Below the pieces are notes generated by a model that made no database searches, was not told the DNA's origin, and saw nothing but the letters and a program-made list of their open reading frames with translations. A stretch of DNA of 64,000 nucleotides from the NCBI GenBank assembly GCA_963989385.1, contig OZ022503.1, forward strand, positions 47,986,858 through 48,050,857, in the 5' to 3' direction. The position numbers and the translations under genes were made by a program. This DNA comes from Ctena decussata. Its lineage: Eukaryota; Mollusca; Bivalvia; Lucinida; Lucinidae. Every line of letters starts with the position of its first letter. Position 1 is the first letter of the stretch. Positions 23,301-30,745 of the stretch are shown here, piece after piece.

Positions 23301-26253
23301 AACTAATGTTGGCATTTTCATATTCATAAGCAGAGAAAATTTCATACTCAGCTAAACTGAGCAAGAAACCAGCTGTGCTTATCAGTAATTTGCTATATAT
23401 TAGCAGATAAAATTTCATGCTCAGCTGAGTTGAGCATGAAAAAAGTTTCATAACCTCGGGGCCTGGTCTCAACAGTATTTTCAGAATTTCTCTTGATGAG
23501 CCAATATCTCTTAAATCAGAGAGTGAAGTTTTACAGAACAAGTTTTTATCACTGCAAATCCAAGGAAAGGTAAGTTTGAGGTGGTAATGTGCTTTTACCT
23601 CCAATCTCTTAAACGTTTTTCTACATGTACATGTAACAGGTACGCTCGTATCTGACACGATCGCAGTGTCCGCACAATCGACAATGAAAGTGCACACAGG
23701 GTATAATCGATTCCGCTAATTTTCGCTTCCTGCAGAGACTGTACATCATATTTGGCTTCCGCCGAGACTGTCCGCGAACTCTTGCTTCCTGCAGGGACTA
23801 CTGTCCTCGAAAATTGGCTTCCTGCCGAGACTGTCCGCGTGACTCTGCTTCCTGCCGAGAGCCTCGGCAGGAAGCAGAATCACGCGGACAGTCTCTGCAG
23901 GAAGCCATTTATCGTGTACAGATGTCTCGGCAGGAAGCAAGAACTCGCGGACAGTCTCGGCGGAAGCCAAATATGATGTACAGTCTCTGCAGGAAGCGAA
24001 AATTAGCGGAATCGATTATACCCTGTGGTGCAGTAATCGTCCATATGATGCAGATGGAATGGCAAACATTGTGGACCCTGATCAGACTTCTCATTTGCTA
24101 GAAGCTTCATGTATCAGTCCCAACAGTCAGATTTTTTTTTCATGGGAAGCGTGTCCAAAATATCGTCGCAGCACTTGATCAAGACTGACTCATACCGCAC
24201 AGTCTGGTAAGAGCATTTGTTGTTCGTCCATAAACTAAACCAAAACCAATACTGTGGCAAACAGCGAAAGCTCTGGTCGTACTTCGCTGATGCATAGGGC
24301 TGTGTGTAACTTACCTTTATCATGCATGTGCACATACCCGACGCAGTAGGCTCTCCGCAAACAGTGCAATCCAGACCAGACGCCAAAGAAGACGGTGTCT
24401 AATAAGTACCCACATTTTTATTAACCCGTTTATGCCCAGTGGACATAGATATTTGACTTTTTCAGTGTAAGATCGATTTTTATTTCACCGAATGAACACC
24501 AAAAGCAGTATGTTCACGAGTGGCGAAGCCACGAGTGAAAATACCACTTTTGGTTGTCATGAGTGAAATAAAAATCGATCATGAACACCAAATGTGGTAT
24601 TTTCCTCGTGGCTTCGCCACTCGTGAAAATACTGCTTTTGGTGTTCATTCGGTGAAATAAAAACCGATCTTACACTGAAATAATCGATTTTTCTGTTTCT
24701 TTTATGCTTTAAAAATGCAATAATTTAGGCTAGCCCAATGCAATAGCCATCACGACAGAAACACAACTTTTTTTCTAGCCGTTTTTCGCCATATTTGATG
24801 CTTCGAGCGTGTTTACTGGGTAAAATAGCTTATCATTTCATTTTGATAAACGGATCTCAAGAAATTTGCTAAGAAAGAATATCTACAGGCGTCTTAGGCG
24901 GCCTGGCGTCGTGTGCGCTAACAATGTTACGTTGGCAGATTTAGTGACATCATTAACGTCATAATGACGAGTTTAAATGCGTGACGTTATCTATGTCAGG
25001 CCGGATAAGGTTTAATCAATTAATCAACAAATACATGAGACTATTTCACAAAAATCCTATTTTTGAAAACAGTGAAATCGAAAGTGATAATTTCACTGTT
25101 TGAAACAGTGAGATTCTCAATTTCGATTTCATCGAGAAATCTCTATAATTCATTAAAAAGTATAAAAGAAATTTCTGTCCTTGTCAATTGGATGAGTCCG
25201 AATTCAATTAAGGGGCATGTGGATTAGTTTCTATTTTATTTTGAGGAGAGATACCCTTTTGTCTTATGCAAATAGTGTATACCCTGATTACACGCCGTGT
25301 TTTCGGCTTCTGATAAAAATGCAGCCTCTGATTTGTACTGTTTACTAAGTCCCTTTTCTGGAACGCAAGGCATAAATGGGTCAAATACAGGGATTTCTAA
25401 TAATGATGATAATGATCATATTGATAATAGTATTGTTTGATTGATTGATTTGTTGCTTTACGTCCACGGTAAACAACTATGGTCATGTCGGGACGGTCAA
25501 CTTAACCACACTACTCCTGGGCAGGTTTAGACCTCCTAAGCGGTTAACCAGGACTAAGTGCACATACTTTCGCCAGTAACTGACAACTGCCCTTCTTGAA
25601 TCAGCGGAAGAAGAAACGAAAATATGTGGCCAGACCGGGTATCGAATTAAAGACCTCTGACATATGAGTCAGGTGCCTTACCGACTGCGCTATGCGGCCC
25701 GGCTGATAATAATAATTAAAATTAATTGAACTCAGACACACCTTATAACGGAATCGGACCTGTTCGAAATCTGAATTAGTACAGATAACACTTTAAAAAG
25801 CTCCAAAGATGAAATAAGCTGAAATTGCAAACAACGTAGATCCCGCTGAGGCGGCTCATTATGAGCCGCCTCATCTAAATCTACTATGTTTGCCCTGTAG
25901 TCTTAAAATTATCAATTTGGTAAAGCTTGGACGAAACGTTGTTTTTAAATTTTGCAGACGTCAAATTTATAGTCTGCTTTTAGGCACTTCAAGGGTTAAG
26001 GACTAAATGGGGGAAATTTAGCGCCCAGAAGACGCTCTGTGGCAACCTCCTCAACTCACCAGATAGTATCAGGATCGACTCCGATAATATGTTCCGTGTT
26101 TGGACGGAACAATCCGCCGGCGCCGTGACTAGTCGTCTCAGATGTGAACTTGTCGGCAAAAATGGTCACTTTACACGACGGCATTAACTTCTGGATGTTT
26201 ATTGCCGTCGTCAAGCCAATTATCCCAGCTCCTACGACGGCGACTTTAGGCAT
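11612..26253 (-). CDS. DDO: D-amino-acid oxidase family gene, D-aspartate oxidase-like (six exons, 3' end missing)
   Basis: The product is a FAD-dependent oxidase that deaminates a D-amino acid to a 2-oxo acid, ammonia and H2O2, normally in the peroxisome. Six exons join in phase: 26253-26060, 17791-17677, 16425-16346, 14536-14471, 13246-13192 and 11775-11612, giving 224 codons plus 2 nt. Visible landmarks are the N-terminal dinucleotide-binding motif GAGIIG (residues 8-13), the family motif TTSHGAGGLFRP (40-51), FRELTPQEL in exon 3, FLPWLMLRF followed by a GG turn across exons 4-5, YDVVVNASG (175-183), YPVRGH (196-201) and AYFIPG (220-225), where the Tyr corresponds to the active-site Tyr of the PYIIPG motif. 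Family members have about 340 residues, so roughly 115 C-terminal residues, including the R-P substrate-arginine block and the HNYGHGG FAD motif, are absent and probably lie left of the window. The exon-4 segment resembles D-aspartate oxidase more than DAO, but the substrate cannot be settled without the C-terminus. Introns total about 14 kb and are full of MITEs and SINEs. Confidence 0.85.
11798..12012. repeat. GGGTAAATTCGGACAG MITE, copy 1
   Basis: A ~215 bp element with imperfect ends (AGGGTCAAGTCAGGTAAATT against CGAAGCTACCCGATTCGACCCT), a subterminal ATTCGGACAGTGACATTGTTTCC and a palindromic core GACGGCTCGTCATGAGCCGTC. It is flanked by TA-like sequence, has no coding capacity, and abuts oxidase exon 6. 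Confidence 0.8.
12531..12814. repeat. MITE with CCACATCATGTGACTTC ends
   Basis: The inverted ends are CCACATCATGTGACTTC near 12532 and its approximate complement GAAATCACATGATGTGG ending at 12814. Inside is a 57 bp tandem duplication carrying GGCTCTGATCAGACTGCACT. It lies eight bases from the foldback MITE at 12822. Confidence 0.7.
12822..13057. repeat. GAGCCGCG foldback MITE, copy 4
   Basis: Full-length, copy-1 orientation, flanked by AAATT on both sides. It is in the fifth oxidase intron, 134 bp beyond the exon-5 donor. Confidence 0.9.
13192..13246 (-). CDS. DDO: Oxidase exon 5
   Basis: This 55-base exon lies between the acceptor TTTGAAG (AG 13248-13247) and the donor GAG|GTAAAT. It codes for FKDNGGTVEFRTVNSLEE, the family segment R-F/L-x-x-x-G-G-x-x-x-x-R-x-V-x-S-x-E-E. 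Its first base completes the Arg codon split from exon 4, and it ends in phase 0. The acceptor is preceded by a long run of T on the coding strand. Confidence 0.82.
13250..14470. other. Oxidase intron 4
   Basis: Intron sequence between exons 4 and 5 (reading minus). I recognised no repeat or exon in it. Confidence 0.6.
14471..14536 (-). CDS. DDO: Oxidase exon 4
   Basis: This 66-base exon lies between the acceptor TTATTTCCAG (AG 14538-14537) and the donor TTAG|GTAAGC. Read in the frame set by exon 3 it gives YGYQVTTIIVQSQYFLPWLM and then LR. This aligns with the D-aspartate oxidase block (F-x-T-T-L-x-x-E...Y-L-P-W-L). It is too short to stand out as an ORF and was found by homology and phase. 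A foldback MITE starts at 14566, 29 bases upstream of the exon. Confidence 0.83.
   Translation of the reverse strand, partial: VWLPSHYNHSTVTVLSPLADA
14566..14801. repeat. GAGCCGCG foldback MITE, copy 5
   Basis: Full-length, copy-1 orientation, with a perfect AAGT target duplication (14562-14565 and 14802-14805). It sits in oxidase intron 3, immediately upstream of the 3' splice site of exon 4. Confidence 0.92.
14834..14975 (+). repeat. tRNA-related SINE fragment (SINE family 2)
   Basis: Contains GCTTGCTGATCTAGCGGTAC, a degraded B-box-like segment, and CCATTGC...CCTTTCATTATCACCC, shared with the copy at 29870. The tRNA-like part is incomplete. Confidence 0.55.
15011..15074. repeat. (TCCG)n(TCCA)n microsatellite
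   Basis: A tetranucleotide run that changes from TCCG to TCCA repeats half-way. Confidence 0.92.
15180..16110. repeat. Two diverged copies of a CTGGAGAAGAAGAT repeat
   Basis: The block CTGGAGAAGAA...TTTTTTTAACATA, a GGGCTTGGCAGCCATGTTGG-like core and GTGAC at about 15190-15260 recurs at 15878-15965. It shares the TTCTGGAGAAGAAGAT motif with the 157 bp array. Between the copies, 15425-15520 holds a short TTTACAGA-type repeat. Confidence 0.5.
16135..16290 (+). repeat. Dispersed repeat with CACCAGATCATRTCAGGGTC, copy 1
   Basis: TTTTCTCTGGCTTTCGTCAC, CAGATCATATCAGGGTCACT, a TAGCCGA segment and TCTTGAAGGAACTG recur at 30128-30290 and 30499-30645 and, inverted, at 61862-62000 and 62216-62300. Confidence 0.7.
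16346..16425 (-). CDS. DDO: Oxidase exon 3
   Basis: This 80-base exon lies between the acceptor ATATTTTCAG (AG 16427-16426) and a GT donor at 16345-16344. It codes for NPLYKRLVFSFRELTPQELR and six further residues. This matches the DAO/DDO stretch W-K-D-x-V-L-G-F-R-x-L-T-P-x-E-L. It ends two bases into a codon, which the first base of exon 4 completes. The donor GTACTG is weak, so the exact end is slightly less certain than the others. Confidence 0.82.
16880..17093. repeat. GGGTAAATTCGGACAG MITE, copy 2
   Basis: Inverted relative to copy 1: it begins with the GTCCG...GGGTAA end and finishes with CTGTCCGAATTTACACGACG. The core reads GATGAGCCGGCTCATCATGA. It lies in oxidase intron 2. Confidence 0.75.
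17142..17319. repeat. 57 bp duplication followed by a (CT)n microsatellite
   Basis: CACTGTCAGCTTGACCTGTG through CCAGTATTATCTCTC occurs twice in tandem. The second copy runs into about 68 bp of nearly perfect CT repeats. Confidence 0.9.
17560..17642. repeat. TTGAATCAACGTT minisatellite
   Basis: Five diverged units of (C)AACGTTGAATCAA-type sequence, ended by CCACTGGG. It has the same architecture as the CRE-like CCCAGCAGGCAC minisatellites near 35 kb. Confidence 0.65.
17677..17791 (-). CDS. DDO: Oxidase exon 2
   Basis: This 115-base exon lies between the acceptor CCTTTTCAG (AG 17793-17792) and the donor ATA|GTGAGT. It codes for RWSEASFKFYSS through QAGYVFSKTPII, matching the family block that begins with a W-x-E-x-T-F helix and ends with a strand like LVSGYNLF. 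Its first base completes the split codon of exon 1, and it ends in phase 0. A short TTGAATCAACGTT-type minisatellite follows about 35 bp into the downstream intron. Confidence 0.85.
17930..18000. other. G-rich tract
   Basis: Several G runs (GGGGGATGCGGGTGGG, GGGGGTGGGGGTGGAGGTGG) on the plus strand; potential G-quadruplex. Confidence 0.4.
18329..18677. repeat. CAGGGGCCGTAT foldback element interrupted by a SINE
   Basis: The ends are CAGGGGCCGTATTCATAAAA and the complement TTATAAATACGGCCCCTG. An inner stem (GGAACAGTCT/AGACTGTTCC, near 18430-18458) makes most of the element fold on itself. The right arm is split by the insertion at 18496-18606. Confidence 0.85.
18496..18606 (-). repeat. 5'-truncated tRNA-derived SINE (family 1)
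   Basis: Only the tail-proximal part is present (TTGATGCTTAACGTCCACGG to GACCTCCTAAGCC); the tRNA head is missing. An 11 bp target duplication, CTCCTTCATAG, flanks it (18485-18495 and 18607-18617). This pattern is typical of LINE-driven, 5'-truncated insertion. Confidence 0.85.
18690..18835. repeat. Dispersed repeat, empty-site copy
   Basis: TATATGATGGAGTCATACTA, CATCACTGGGAGAGG, TTCTGGTTACATTGACCCC and AAGGTCACAA recur at 22098-22148 plus 22545-22640, where another element interrupts them. Confidence 0.75.
19043..19215. repeat. Single copy of the GACCTTGACCTTGG repeat
   Basis: One unit of the array at 21215-21850 (TGACCTTGACCTTGGACCTA, GAACAATTGTGCCAAATTGT, GTAATGGCTCGGACAAGC). Confidence 0.8.
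20443..20629. repeat. GAGCCGCG foldback MITE, copy 6, internally deleted
   Basis: The central and right-inner parts are missing, leaving about 187 bp. Flanked by AAAT on both sides. More substitutions than the other copies suggest an older insertion. It lies in oxidase intron 1. Confidence 0.85.
20740..21010. repeat. GCGCAGATGCGCAG-type repeat fragments
   Basis: Repeated blocks such as CTGCGCATCTGC, AGCCTGCGCAAACTGATC, GTTTGCGCAGATGCGCAG and CTGATGCGCAGCCTGATCAG occur in both orientations. They are probably remnants of foldback elements. Confidence 0.5.
21215..21850. repeat. Tandem array, unit about 163 bp, rich in TGACCT motifs
   Basis: Four units start with TTTGACCTTCAAGTGTGACC at about 21219, 21379, 21547 and 21709. 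Each contains TGACCTTGACCTTGG or a variant, CTACTCATCAAGGAGAACAA and TATGGCTCGGACAAGCTC. A short ACGCACG microsatellite follows. Confidence 0.88.
22149..22544. repeat. CACAGGGTATAATC foldback element, copy 1
   Basis: A ~396 bp palindrome from CACAGGATATAATCGATTCC to its complement ending CCTGTG. Each arm is built from repeated 35-40 bp blocks such as GCTTCCTGCAGAGACTGTCC and GCG. It is flanked by GAGGA on both sides. The uninterrupted target at 18745 shows a single GAGGG, so a 5 bp duplication is supported. All six frames stay open because of the repeats. Confidence 0.88.
22670..23060. repeat. Two diverged tandem units with TTCATGAAACTT...AATTGAA
   Basis: ATGTCCGCTCTGTAATTCAA, TTTGGGATATTTTCATGAAA and a CAATGAAGAGTGCAAGACC-like block at 22757-22870 recur at 22926-23030. 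They are non-coding remnants of a dispersed repeat. Confidence 0.5.
23219..23465. repeat. Compound foldback element (GCTCAGCTGAGTTGAGCATG)
   Basis: The outer ends GGCCCGAGGTTATAAAACTT and AAGTTTCATAACCTCGGGGCC pair. Inside, CTCAGCTGAGCATGAAATTT and a perfect CATTTTCATATT stem form further hairpins. The long minus-strand reading frame over it is a by-product. Confidence 0.82.
23695..24027. repeat. CACAGGGTATAATC foldback element, copy 2
   Basis: A 333 bp near-perfect palindrome, CACAGGGTATAATCGATTCC to its complement, with a perfect 5 bp target duplication GTGCA (23690-23694 and 24028-24032). It has fewer internal blocks than the copy at 22149. Confidence 0.9.
24466..24678. repeat. Foldback element, CAGTGTAAGATCGATTTTTA ends
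   Basis: A ~213 bp near-perfect palindrome. AGTGTAAGATCGATTTTTAT with TTCACCGAATGAACACCAAA and CGAGTGGCGAAGCCACGAG is repeated inverted on the right. It lies in oxidase intron 1. Confidence 0.88.
25431..25703 (-). repeat. tRNA-derived SINE (family 1), full-length copy
   Basis: The head is on the minus strand and reads GCCGGGCCGCATAGCGCAGT with a box A-like segment, then a box B-like GTTCGA-type segment (here degraded by ATCGAATTAAAGAC on the plus strand). The body contains TGGTTAACCGCTTAGGAGG and GTTTACCGTGGACGT, and the tail is (ATCA)n. TGATAATA flanks both ends. Confidence 0.88.
25830..25895. repeat. Short hairpin with GAGGCGGCTCATTATGAGCC
   Basis: AACGTAGATCCCGCTGAGGC with its palindromic centre and CTCATCTAAATCTACTATGTT form a stem. 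It resembles the core of the GGGTAAATTCGGACAG MITE. Confidence 0.6.
26060..26253 (-). CDS. DDO: Oxidase exon 1 (start codon, FAD-binding motif)
   Basis: The exon codes for residues 1-64 plus two bases. The start is the ATG at 26253, directly before PKVAVVGAGIIGL, the canonical beta-alpha-beta FAD-binding start of the family. The donor is TCTG|GTGAGT, with GT at 26059-26058. A pyrimidine-rich acceptor ending TTTATTTCAG lies 11 bases upstream of the ATG (AG at 26266-26265), so the exon probably begins at 26264 and an untranslated exon lies further right. The next intron is about 8.3 kb. Confidence 0.88.
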
Positions 26254-27055
26254 GGTTTGATCTGCTGAAATAAATAAACAAAATCTAGGTAAAATAAATA
26301 AACAAATGAATATGTAAATAATTTAATAAAAAAGACCTGGTATGATACGGGCCGTGTTTTGACCCCCTTTCAAATTCCCTGTATTTATTTCTTATCATAT
26401 GTGCGTATATGAACAAACAAAAATAATCTGTTTCGTCTTTGTGAGTTCTCAGAATAACATGATGACTGACATGCTTATGTTGTTTCAATATTCTTAAGGA
26501 AAACAGCCAGAAAAATGAGTTTAATAGCTTTATCTTTAAAGAAATATGATAGCTACAATAGCTTTTGAAAGCTCTTGATAATATCGGCTTTCCACGAAAT
26601 GCTTATATAGTAGCTACATGTAGCATTGCTACCTGCCTGTATACTGCACAAGACCTGTCCAGGTACCCAACCCACTCAAGTTTGCAAGTTCACAGTCGCT
26701 TACCAAAAATTCCAAAAGATCAAAATTAAATGTGTACTAAATTATTCCTTGTGTTCTAAGAAAATGAACACCACAACACATGTTTTGTCTATGAGCGGAG
26801 ATATGGGCATTTCTTTGTTTAAAAATCGGTAAAATGTTCCAAAAGCTGCTAATGGCGTAACAAAGTTTAAAATAAACATAGAGTCCGGTCTCCAGCACAT
26901 CTGATATTTTCATGGCAAAAAAATCGCATGGGTATGTTCAAGATCAGAAAGACAAATATTTGTTACAAGAACTGGTTAATTTGGTTACATTCTAGGATGG
27001 AACTTTCATATGTATACAGTGTTATTATCGAAAAGAACTCTTGAAAAATGAAAGT

Positions 27056-28355
27056 GGACACAGTGTCTGTCCTTAACCTCCTGGCACAGTGTCTGTACTT
27101 ATCTCCTTGGCACAGAGTCTGTCCTTTACCTTCTGGCACACAGTCTGTCCTTTTCCTCCTGGCACAGGGTCTGTCCATAACCCCATGGCACAGAGCCTGT
27201 CCTTTACCTTCTGGCACAGAGCCTGTCCTTTTCCTCCTGGCACAGGGTCTGTCCATAACCTCCTGGCACAGGGTCTGTCCATAACCTCCTGGCACAGAGT
27301 CTGTCCTTTACCTTCTGGCACAGAGCCTGTCCTTTTCCTCCTGGCACAGGGTCTGTCCATAACCTCCTGGCACAGAGTCTGTCCTTTACCTCCTGGCACA
27401 GAGTCTGTCCTTTACCTCCTGGCACAGAGCCTGTCCTTTACCTTCTGGCACAGAGCCTGTCCTTTTCCTCCTGGCACAGGGTCTGTCCATAACCTCCTGG
27501 CACAGAGTCTGTCCTTTACCTCCTGGCACAGAGTCTGTCCTTTACCTCCTGACACAGAGTCTGTCCTTTACCTCCTGGCACAGAGCCTGTCCTTTTCCTC
27601 CTGGCACAGGGTCTGTCCATAACCTCCTGGCACAGAGTCTGTCCTTTACCTCCTGGCACAGAGTCTGTCCTTTACCTCCTGGCACAGAGCCTGTCCTTTT
27701 CTTCCTGGCACAGGGCCTGTCCATAACCTCCTGGCACAGAGTCTGTCCATAACCTCCTGGCACAGAGTATGTGCTTTACCTCCTGGCCAAAGCCTATCCA
27801 TTACCTTGTCGCACATAGTCTGTCCTTTACCTCCTGGCACAAAGCCTCTTATTTACCTCCTGGCACAGAACCTGTCCATTACTTCCTGGCACAGAGTCTA
27901 TCCTTTACCTTCTTGCACAGAGCCTTTCCTTTATCTCCAGGCACAGTCTGTCCTTAACCTTCATTACCTCCTGGCACAAAGTCTGACTATTACCTCCTAA
28001 CACAGAGTCTGTCCTTTACCTCCTAGCACAGACCCTGTCCTTTATCTACAGGCACAGTCTGTCCTTAACCTCCTTTACCTCCTGGTACGTCTGTCCTCAA
28101 CCTCCTGGAAGAAAAGTATGTCCTTTACCTCCTGGCACAGAGCCTGCCCTTTAATTCCCGGCAGAGAGTCTGTCCATTACCTCCTGGCACAGAGCCTGTC
28201 CATTACCTCCTGGCACAAAGCCTGTGCAAAACCTTCTGGCACAGGGTCTGTCCTTTACCTCCTGGCACAGAGTCTGCCTTTTACCTCCTGGCACAGTCTG
28301 CCCTTTACCTCCTGGAACAGAGTCTGCCCTTTACCTCCTGGAACAGAGTCTGTCC
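27056..28355. repeat. 26 bp minisatellite, about 50 units
   Basis: The unit CTCCTGGCACAGAGTCTGTCC plus TTTAC repeats with an exact 26 bp step at the left (GGCACA at 27083, 27109, 27135, 27161, 27187) and degrades to the right. All frames are open on both strands, giving false proteins of up to 177 codons with 26-residue periodicity. It lies about 800 bp upstream of oxidase exon 1, in its promoter region or 5' UTR intron. Confidence 0.95.
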
Positions 28356-28658
28356 GTCCCCATATATTCGAAGATAAGAGTCGTTTGTGAAAATGGACAC
28401 CAGCGGTGTTGGGTCATTAGACAACATATAAAGGGCATATTTTAATTAATTACATCACCTAAGTAATCCCTGGGGAAAACCGGTGCATTCCTTATCGATG
28501 GCGTCACCGTTTTATATCCTGTACAATAATATGATTCAGAGAATGTCTAAGTATTTCCAAGAATCCTGACTTTGATAGCAGGATATGTAATAAACAGTTA
28601 CGGTTTATGCTAGATCTTAATTGCTTCGACTGATGTTTGAATAGATGCGAATGAATTT

Positions 28659-28893
28659 GAGCCGCGACACGAGAAAACCAACAATGTGGTTGTGCGCCCA
28701 GCGCAGACTCAGTTCAGCCTGGGCATCCGCCCAGTCTGATCAGACTCTTTGCTAAGCGCTTAAAGGGTAGCTAAGGGTCTAAGTTCCTCCATGCGGACAG
28801 CGAAGACTCTGATCAGACTGGGCGGATGCCCAGGCTGATCTGAGTCTGCGCTGGGCGCACAACCACTTTGTTGGTTTTCTCGTGTCACGGCTC
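28659..28893. repeat. GAGCCGCG foldback MITE, copy 7
   Basis: Copy-1 orientation, with ATTT on both sides (28655-28658 and 28894-28897). Confidence 0.92.
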
Positions 28894-29040
28894 ATTTATA
28901 CTGTATGTATATTCATTACTGTTGAACATTCTCAAGTGTTTCTGAAGTCTTTTATACAACAAAATCAGTACAATGAGAAACAGTACTCGTTTAAGGGACT
29001 GAATGCCAGCAAAATGTACAGACTCTTCTTAACATAATAG

Positions 29041-29049
<9 letters not shown>

Positions 29050-29109
<60 letters not shown>
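29050..29109. repeat. (GT)30 microsatellite
   Basis: A perfect 60 bp run preceded by TATATATA. Confidence 0.95.
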
Positions 29110-29111
<2 letters not shown>

Positions 29112-29640
29112 ATCTTCATGTCACGGATCTTTTTCATCAGTTTCACAAAGGCGCCCATTTTTGGGGGCTGTCGGCTACATGCATGTATACTTCCTCATTC
29201 GGCAAAGCCTTCCAAAAACATTTAACCCATTAATGCCCAGTGGACTCTCCTATCTGTATACATTTGATGAGTTCATTTGTCGTTTAAGGGATGTCAGGTC
29301 AGTTTTTATTATTATTATTTTTTAGATTTTTAGAGTTGTTGTTTTACTTGTACCAATTTGTCTCCGACTGCTTCGATGTGCAGGCTAAGCTGAGTGTTCA
29401 CCTGACTGCGCATAGTTTTAAGGCCATTTTCTTCTGATAAAACCCATTTACTAATTACGAGTAGATATATGTGTAACTGTACGCAAAATACGCTGATGCA
29501 TATTGGAAATAGCAAAACTTCATTAAACTTAACACGCACATGCATAATTCATTAGCAGTTTGCACTGTGTTCCAATTCTCATAAAAAGACTCTAGCATAT
29601 TAAAGTTTTTGAAACCCTGTGAGAAAACGTAATTAGGAAA

Positions 29641-29828
29641 CGTCGGGTAAATTCGGACAGTGACATTGTTTCCTTTATATGTCAGTTGTTTGGAATTAAA
29701 ACAAAATTAACTGGGCAAACAGTGAAAATCCTAATGAGAGGGCTCAGTATTAGCCGTCTCAACTGGATTTTCATTGTTATGTTATATCCGAATTTACCCG
29801 CTGTCCGAAGTTACCCGACTTGACCCTA
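29641..29828. repeat. GGGTAAATTCGGACAG MITE, copy 3
   Basis: CGTCGGGTAAATTCGGACAG to CTGTCCGAAGTTACCCGACT, then TGACCCTA. It has the orientation of copy 1 and a core GAGAGGGCTCAGTATTAGCC that has lost its palindrome. Confidence 0.78.
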
Positions 29829-29869
29829 CTTCTCTTCAAGATAATAAGACAGCGCTTCATTGCACACTG

Positions 29870-30015
29870 CAGAGAAGCCCCGGTAGGTCAGAGGGTTAAG
29901 CGCTGGCCTGCTGATCTAGCGGTCCCGAACTCGATTCCCGGAGGTGGAAAAACTGTTCAATCGTAAAAGAGGTTCCATTGCTAACATCCTTTCATTATCA
30001 CCCCCCACCCCCCAT
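29870..30015 (+). repeat. tRNA-derived SINE (family 2)
   Basis: The tRNA-like head is GCCCCGGTAGGTCAGAGGGT, TAAGCGCTGGCC, then GGTCCCGAACTCGATTCCCG, with box A- and box B-like segments. The body (AGGTTCCATTGC...CCTTTCATTATCACC) is shared with 14834. The reading frame through it is not a gene. Confidence 0.75.
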
Positions 30016-30104
30016 CGACCTGATATACTAACATACTGTTGGAGAGGACGTAAAATCTTAAGTTATCCATCAGTCCATTATCCTCCAATCGTCCTGATAG
30101 GACT

Positions 30105-30645
30105 TCAGGGCGTAGAAACGCCAAGTCAGTATGTTTTCTCTGGCTTTTGTCACCAGATCATGTCAGGGTCACTAATGAGGCTGAACAGCCGAAATTTCGA
30201 AGCATGCCCCATTTTCCTTCTTTCGAATGTGTTCTTTGCTCTTGAAGAGACTCTTTTAGATTTTAATTTGACTTCACTGCAGCTGGTGTAGTGCCGTGTG
30301 GCGGCCGTAAAACGTCTCCCCGTACATCATTCATAGTGCAGATTATATCTTATTTGTATCCTTTGAGATCAGAGGATATATTCTGAGAAATTATAATTGG
30401 TTTAGACTGTCTAAATCAACGCTTTTCATGCATTTGGACCCGTTTTGATACCAAATCAGTCTTTGAATCGACTGCTTTATTAAAGGTTTAAAAAATACAA
30501 TATGATTTCTCTGGCATTCGTCACCAGATCATGTCAGGGTCACTGATGAGGCTTGAATAGCCGAAACTTTCAAGTATGGCCAATGTTCCTTCTTTCGAAT
30601 GTGTTCTTTGCTCTTGAAGGGACTGTTTTAGATTTTAATTTGACT
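30105..30645 (+). repeat. Two further copies of the CACCAGATCATRTCAGGGTC repeat
   Basis: Copies at about 30128-30290 and 30499-30645 share CACCAGATCATGTCAGGGTC, AATAGCCGAAA, TTCCTTCTTTCGAATGTG and CTCTTGAAG...TTTTAGATTTTAATTTGAC. Between them is a GCGGCCGTAAAACGTCTCCC segment that recurs inverted near 62205. Confidence 0.75.
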
Positions 30646-30745
30646 TGAAATTTACCCAAATTACGCCATGAAGCTATCAAAGACTTACCTACCTGTCCGC
30701 AAATACGTCCTTGCGTACTGAAAATTTTGTCACGCGTACGTGTAT

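Noticed and set aside
23251..23697. 148-codon minus-strand frame
   Set aside because: Lies across a compound hairpin element; the residues mirror the palindrome and match no family.
27089..27622. 177-codon plus-strand frame with SLSFTSWHRVCPLPPGT repeats (and minus-strand counterparts)
   Set aside because: By-product of the 26 bp minisatellite, which opens all six frames. No start context, splice sites or non-repeat sequence.
29880..29950. Possible tRNA gene (box A and box B present)
   Set aside because: Part of a SINE with shared downstream body. The acceptor stem and anticodon arm do not form a proper tRNA.
29944..30291. 115-codon plus-strand frame
   Set aside because: Runs through a SINE body and the CACCAGATCATGTCAGGGTC dispersed repeat.
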